9,032 bases of DNA from an uncultured Anaerosporobacter sp. (lineage in GTDB: Bacteria; Bacillota; Clostridia; Lachnospirales; Lachnospiraceae): the NCBI GenBank assembly GCA_945787925.1, contig CALZJY010000061.1, positions 1 to 9,032 on the forward strand, given 5' to 3'. Made by a program: the position numbers and the translations under genes. Shown one piece after another: positions 6,951 through 9,032 of this stretch (positions within the stretch are counted from its first letter, which is position 1; every line of letters begins with the position of its first letter). The notes under the pieces are model-generated. The model did not search any database. It was given only the letters and a program-made list of their open reading frames with translations, and had not been told where the DNA came from.

Positions 6951-8213
6951 GTGGAGAGTAAGTTTAATCGAGGATTGTCGTTTATCTTAGCCGTATGTGC
7001 AATTTTATTATTCGGATATTATGAATATAATGATTTAAATGCAAGGATTATAAAATGGCAGGTAAATGCATCCGATAATCGTAATTTATTCTATCCAGAA
7101 GAACATGTTGAGAATCACAAGGTAGAGAAGGCGGAGGATAAGGCGGATTTTACATTATGTGCAAAGTCAGCACTACTATTAGATGCAACAAGCAACCATG
7201 TGCTATATGAGAAAAAAGGGTATGATGAACTACCAATGGCAAGCACGACAAAGATTATGACGTGTATTGTTGCCTTAGAAAAAGGAAAACTAGATGACGT
7301 TGTAACGTTTTCAAAACATGCAGCATCTATGCCAGACGTACAATTAAATGCAAAGACGGGTGCACAGTTTACCCTTCGGGATTTGTTATATAGCCTTATG
7401 TTAGAATCTCATAATGATACTGCAGTAGCGATTGCAGAGCATGTGGGTGGGAGCGTAGAAGGGTTTGCCAAACTAATGAATCAAAAGGCAAAAGAGCTAG
7501 GACTTTCCCATACACATTTTGTAACGCCAAATGGACTAGATGCAGAGGGGCATTATACGACAGCATATGATCTTGCAAGGCTTGCAAGCTATGCAATACA
7601 GAATAAGAAGTTTGTTGAAATTACCAATACGACCAATTGGACATTGACGGAAGTTGGTTCCAAATCTACATTAGGCGTAGTGAATAAGAATCGATTCCTA
7701 TCGCTGATGCAAGGAGCCATCGGTGTAAAGACCGGATTCACAAACAATGCAGGTTATTGTTTTGTTGGGGCATTAAAACGGGATGGAAAGACATTGGTCA
7801 GTGTAGTTTTAGGTTGTGGGTGGCCTCCTCATAAGACGTATAAATGGAGAGATACGGAATTGTTAATGAAATATGGACTCAATCATTTCAGTTATGTAAA
7901 AATTAATGAGAACCTCCATGAGCTGTACGATATCCCAGTGGAAAAAGGAAAGACGAAATTCTGCCCAATCACGATGGAGAAGAAAGATGAGACGCTATTA
8001 TTAAAGAATAGCGATCAGATCGGAATCATATATAATATTCCAAAAACAATCAAGGCGCCAGTACAATCTGGGCAACAGGTAGGAAGCGTCAAGTATTATA
8101 TCAATGGAGAGCTTTATAAAGAAGTGCCAGTAACGACAACAAAATCAATCGCTGCAGTAGATTATCGCTATCTGTTAGAGCATATTATACAATTATTCTT
8201 TAGCTTTACTTAA
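6951..8213 (+). CDS. D-alanyl-D-alanine carboxypeptidase (peptidase S11, low-molecular-weight PBP, DacA/DacB/DacF type)
   Basis: The protein has 420 residues and removes the terminal D-Ala from peptidoglycan pentapeptides outside the membrane, limiting cross-linking. All three penicillin-binding motifs are present and well spaced: Ser98-Thr-Thr-Lys101 (nucleophile and base), Ser153-His-Asn155 and Lys260-Thr-Gly262. The N-terminus (RGLSFILAVCAILLFGYY, residues 7-24) is a signal sequence without a clear cleavage site or lipobox, so it may remain as an anchor. A charged linker (45-66) precedes the catalytic domain (about 68-310). A PBP5-type C-terminal beta domain covers about 318-396, and the protein ends with a hydrophobic stretch (LLEHIIQLFFSF) that may touch the membrane. 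The GTG start has AGGAG at 6940-6944. Proximity to scpAB recalls B. subtilis scpA-scpB...dacB, and the germination operon supports a cortex role, but sequence alone cannot separate DacB, DacF and vegetative DacA types. Confidence 0.93.
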   Translation: MESKFNRGLSFILAVCAILLFGYYEYNDLNARIIKWQVNASDNRNLFYPEEHVENHKVEKAEDKADFTLCAKSALLLDATSNHVLYEKKGYDELPMASTTKIMTCIVALEKGKLDDVVTFSKHAASMPDVQLNAKTGAQFTLRDLLYSLMLESHNDTAVAIAEHVGGSVEGFAKLMNQKAKELGLSHTHFVTPNGLDAEGHYTTAYDLARLASYAIQNKKFVEITNTTNWTLTEVGSKSTLGVVNKNRFLSLMQGAIGVKTGFTNNAGYCFVGALKRDGKTLVSVVLGCGWPPHKTYKWRDTELLMKYGLNHFSYVKINENLHELYDIPVEKGKTKFCPITMEKKDETLLLKNSDQIGIIYNIPKTIKAPVQSGQQVGSVKYYINGELYKEVPVTTTKSIAAVDYRYLLEHIIQLFFSFT

Positions 8214-8233
8214 ACGATTATTAAAAATAGATA

Positions 8234-8278
8234 AAAATAGAGGCATTCTGTTCTTATTAGAACGAATGCCTCTATTTT
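8234..8278 (+). terminator. Long hairpin terminator after the carboxypeptidase gene
   Basis: AAAATAGAGGCATTC (8234-8248) pairs perfectly with GAATGCCTCTATTTT (8264-8278). A single-base bulge (T8249) is followed by an inner 5-bp stem GTTCT/AGAAC (8250-8254, 8259-8263) and a TATT loop. The stem has A residues on the left and T residues on the right, so it could end transcription from either side. It starts 20 bases after the carboxypeptidase stop. Confidence 0.8.
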
Positions 8279-8340
8279 GTGCTTAATGTAACTGAGTTTC
8301 TTATTTTTGGAAAAAATTCGATGAAAAGACCTGATAAATA

Positions 8341-8368
8341 TTTACAAAATTGTAAAAAAAAGGTAAAC
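8341..8368 (+). promoter_or_regulatory. Putative promoter of the carboxyltransferase gene, with palindromic operator
   Basis: TTTACA (8341-8346) matches the -35 consensus at 5 of 6 positions, and TAAACT (8363-8368) matches the -10 at 4 of 6, with 16 bases between. The -35 lies within a perfect inverted repeat, TTTACAA-AA-TTGTAAA (8341-8356), which could be the binding site of a dimeric repressor. Transcription from here would give a leader of about 50 bases before the start at 8427. The rest of the 213-base gap (8281-8340 and 8369-8414) shows no gene or clear structure. Confidence 0.4.
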
Positions 8369-8426
8369 TATGGTTGGTGTAGATAGGTTTTGCTTTTTAA
8401 ATAAATAGATAGATGGAGGGCTAAAT

Positions 8427-9032
8427 ATGAGCAGTACAGACACAAGTTTGGCAAGAGATAGAATTCTCTCTTTGCTAGATACGAATAGTTTTGTTGAAGT
8501 TGGTGCTATGGTTACGAACAGAAGCACAGATTTCAATTTACTAGGACAAGAAGTACCTGCGGATGGTGTCATCACGGGGTATGGCTTGATTGAAAATAAG
8601 CCAGTGTATGTATATAGCCAAGATGCTGCTTCCTTACATGGAACGATTGGTGAAATGCATGCGAAAAAAATTGCCAATATGTATGAGTTAGCACTAAAAG
8701 TCGGTGCTCCTGTGATTGGCTTGGTAGATTGTGCAGGACTACGTTTGCAAGAGGCAACGGATGCGCTTGCAGGATTTGGCGAGGTTTATTTAAAACAAAC
8801 CTTAGCATCTGGTGTGATTCCACAAATCACAGCAATTTTTGGGACTTGCGGTGGTGGTGTGGCAGTATCTTCCGTACTTTCTGATTTCACGGTTATGGAA
8901 GAAAAGAAAGCGAAGTTGTTTGTAAATTCACCAAATGCTATCGAACATAATTACATAGCAAAATGCGATACTTCAAGTGCCGCTTTTCAAGCAGAATCCG
9001 GTGTGGTAGACGCCGTAGGAACGGATGAAGAA
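8427..9032 (+). CDS. Carboxyltransferase subunit of a biotin-dependent acyl-CoA carboxylase/decarboxylase (partial, N-terminal part)
   Basis: A frame of 202 codons runs off the window end. The ATG at 8427 is preceded by GGAGGG (8415-8420), 6 bases away. The protein begins with the carboxyltransferase opening ARDRILSLLDTNSFVEVGA. It continues through DGVITGYGLIENKPVYVYSQD, TIGEMHAKKIANMYELALKVG and VGLxDxAGxRLQE-type segments to a glycine-rich FGTCGGGVAVSSVLSDF stretch (about residues 138-154), which corresponds to the acyl-CoA and oxyanion site of this crotonase-fold family. Relatives include acetyl-, propionyl- and methylmalonyl-CoA carboxyltransferases, such as MmdA, the alpha subunit of sodium-pumping methylmalonyl-CoA decarboxylase. 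They move a carboxyl group between biotin and an acyl-CoA. The substrate cannot be fixed from half a protein. Biotin carrier, OAD-gamma or membrane-pump genes would be expected downstream, outside the window. Confidence 0.88.
   Translation, partial: MSSTDTSLARDRILSLLDTNSFVEVGAMVTNRSTDFNLLGQEVPADGVITGYGLIENKPVYVYSQDAASLHGTIGEMHAKKIANMYELALKVGAPVIGLVDCAGLRLQEATDALAGFGEVYLKQTLASGVIPQITAIFGTCGGGVAVSSVLSDFTVMEEKKAKLFVNSPNAIEHNYIAKCDTSSAAFQAESGVVDAVGTDEE

Noticed and set aside
4800..8213. A vancomycin resistance cassette
   Set aside because: The two-component pair and D,D-carboxypeptidase lack VanH, a D-Ala-D-Lac/Ser ligase and VanX. The peptidase is a penicillin-binding S11 type, not a VanY-type metallopeptidase.
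8341..8368. A biotin-repressor (BirA) operator upstream of the carboxyltransferase
   Set aside because: BirA sites have TTGTAAAC-like and GTTTACAA-like arms in the opposite order with a spacer of about 14-16 bases. Here the arms are TTTACAA then TTGTAAA with 2 bases between.
8281..8426. Riboswitch or other structured leader ahead of the carboxyltransferase
   Set aside because: The stretch is A/T-rich with no conserved aptamer pieces or terminator/antiterminator pairing visible by eye.
8342..8823. Minus-strand open frames opposite the carboxyltransferase gene and its leader
   Set aside because: The + strand protein is clearly a carboxyltransferase with a strong ribosome binding site. The minus frames show no family motifs and lie across its coding sequence.

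Overview
The window looks like chromosomal DNA of an anaerobic, endospore-forming, low-GC Bacillota, most likely a Clostridia member near Lachnospiraceae. The reasons are an AT-rich composition (roughly 40% GC by eye), strong Shine-Dalgarno sites, GTG and TTG starts, nutrient germinant-receptor (GerA-type) genes, ScpAB condensin accessory genes, and a carboxyltransferase of the biotin-dependent decarboxylase/carboxylase type. Placement below class level is inference. All genes lie on the + strand and nothing suggests a mobile element.

Layout: (1) 1-156, the 3' end of scpA, then scpB (169-738) closed by a strong intrinsic terminator at 765-803. (2) 933-4736, a two-gene germinant-receptor operon. 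Its first gene encodes the A subunit (GerA family). The second is one continuous frame that joins a complete ten-helix GerB permease to a complete Ger(x)C lipoprotein, with the GerC signal sequence and lipobox now internal. (3) 4828-6880, an OmpR/PhoB-family response regulator overlapping a HAMP/HisKA/HATPase sensor kinase. They follow an extended -10 promoter that sits beside an inverted repeat. (4) 6951-8213, a secreted or membrane-anchored D-Ala-D-Ala carboxypeptidase (peptidase S11), followed by a long hairpin terminator at 8234-8278. (5) 8427 to the window end, the N-terminal 202 residues of a carboxyltransferase subunit, preceded by its own putative promoter whose -35 box lies inside a 16-bp palindrome.

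How the genes fit together: ScpAB acts with SMC in chromosome organisation. The Ger operon would supply an inner-membrane spore receptor. The two-component pair and the carboxypeptidase both point to the cell envelope or spore cortex. In Bacillus subtilis, scpA-scpB lies just upstream of dacB, the sporulation carboxypeptidase. The present order reads as that neighbourhood with a germination operon and a two-component system between the two parts. The carboxyltransferase is a separate metabolic unit.

The most unusual feature is the GerB-GerC fusion. At the exact junction is a run of eight A residues that forms, in the correct frame, an A-AAA-AAA slippery heptamer. A -1 shift there ends translation two codons later and yields a normal-sized, stand-alone GerB. 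It could be a processed polyprotein, a frameshift-regulated gene or a homopolymer sequencing error, and the DNA alone cannot decide.
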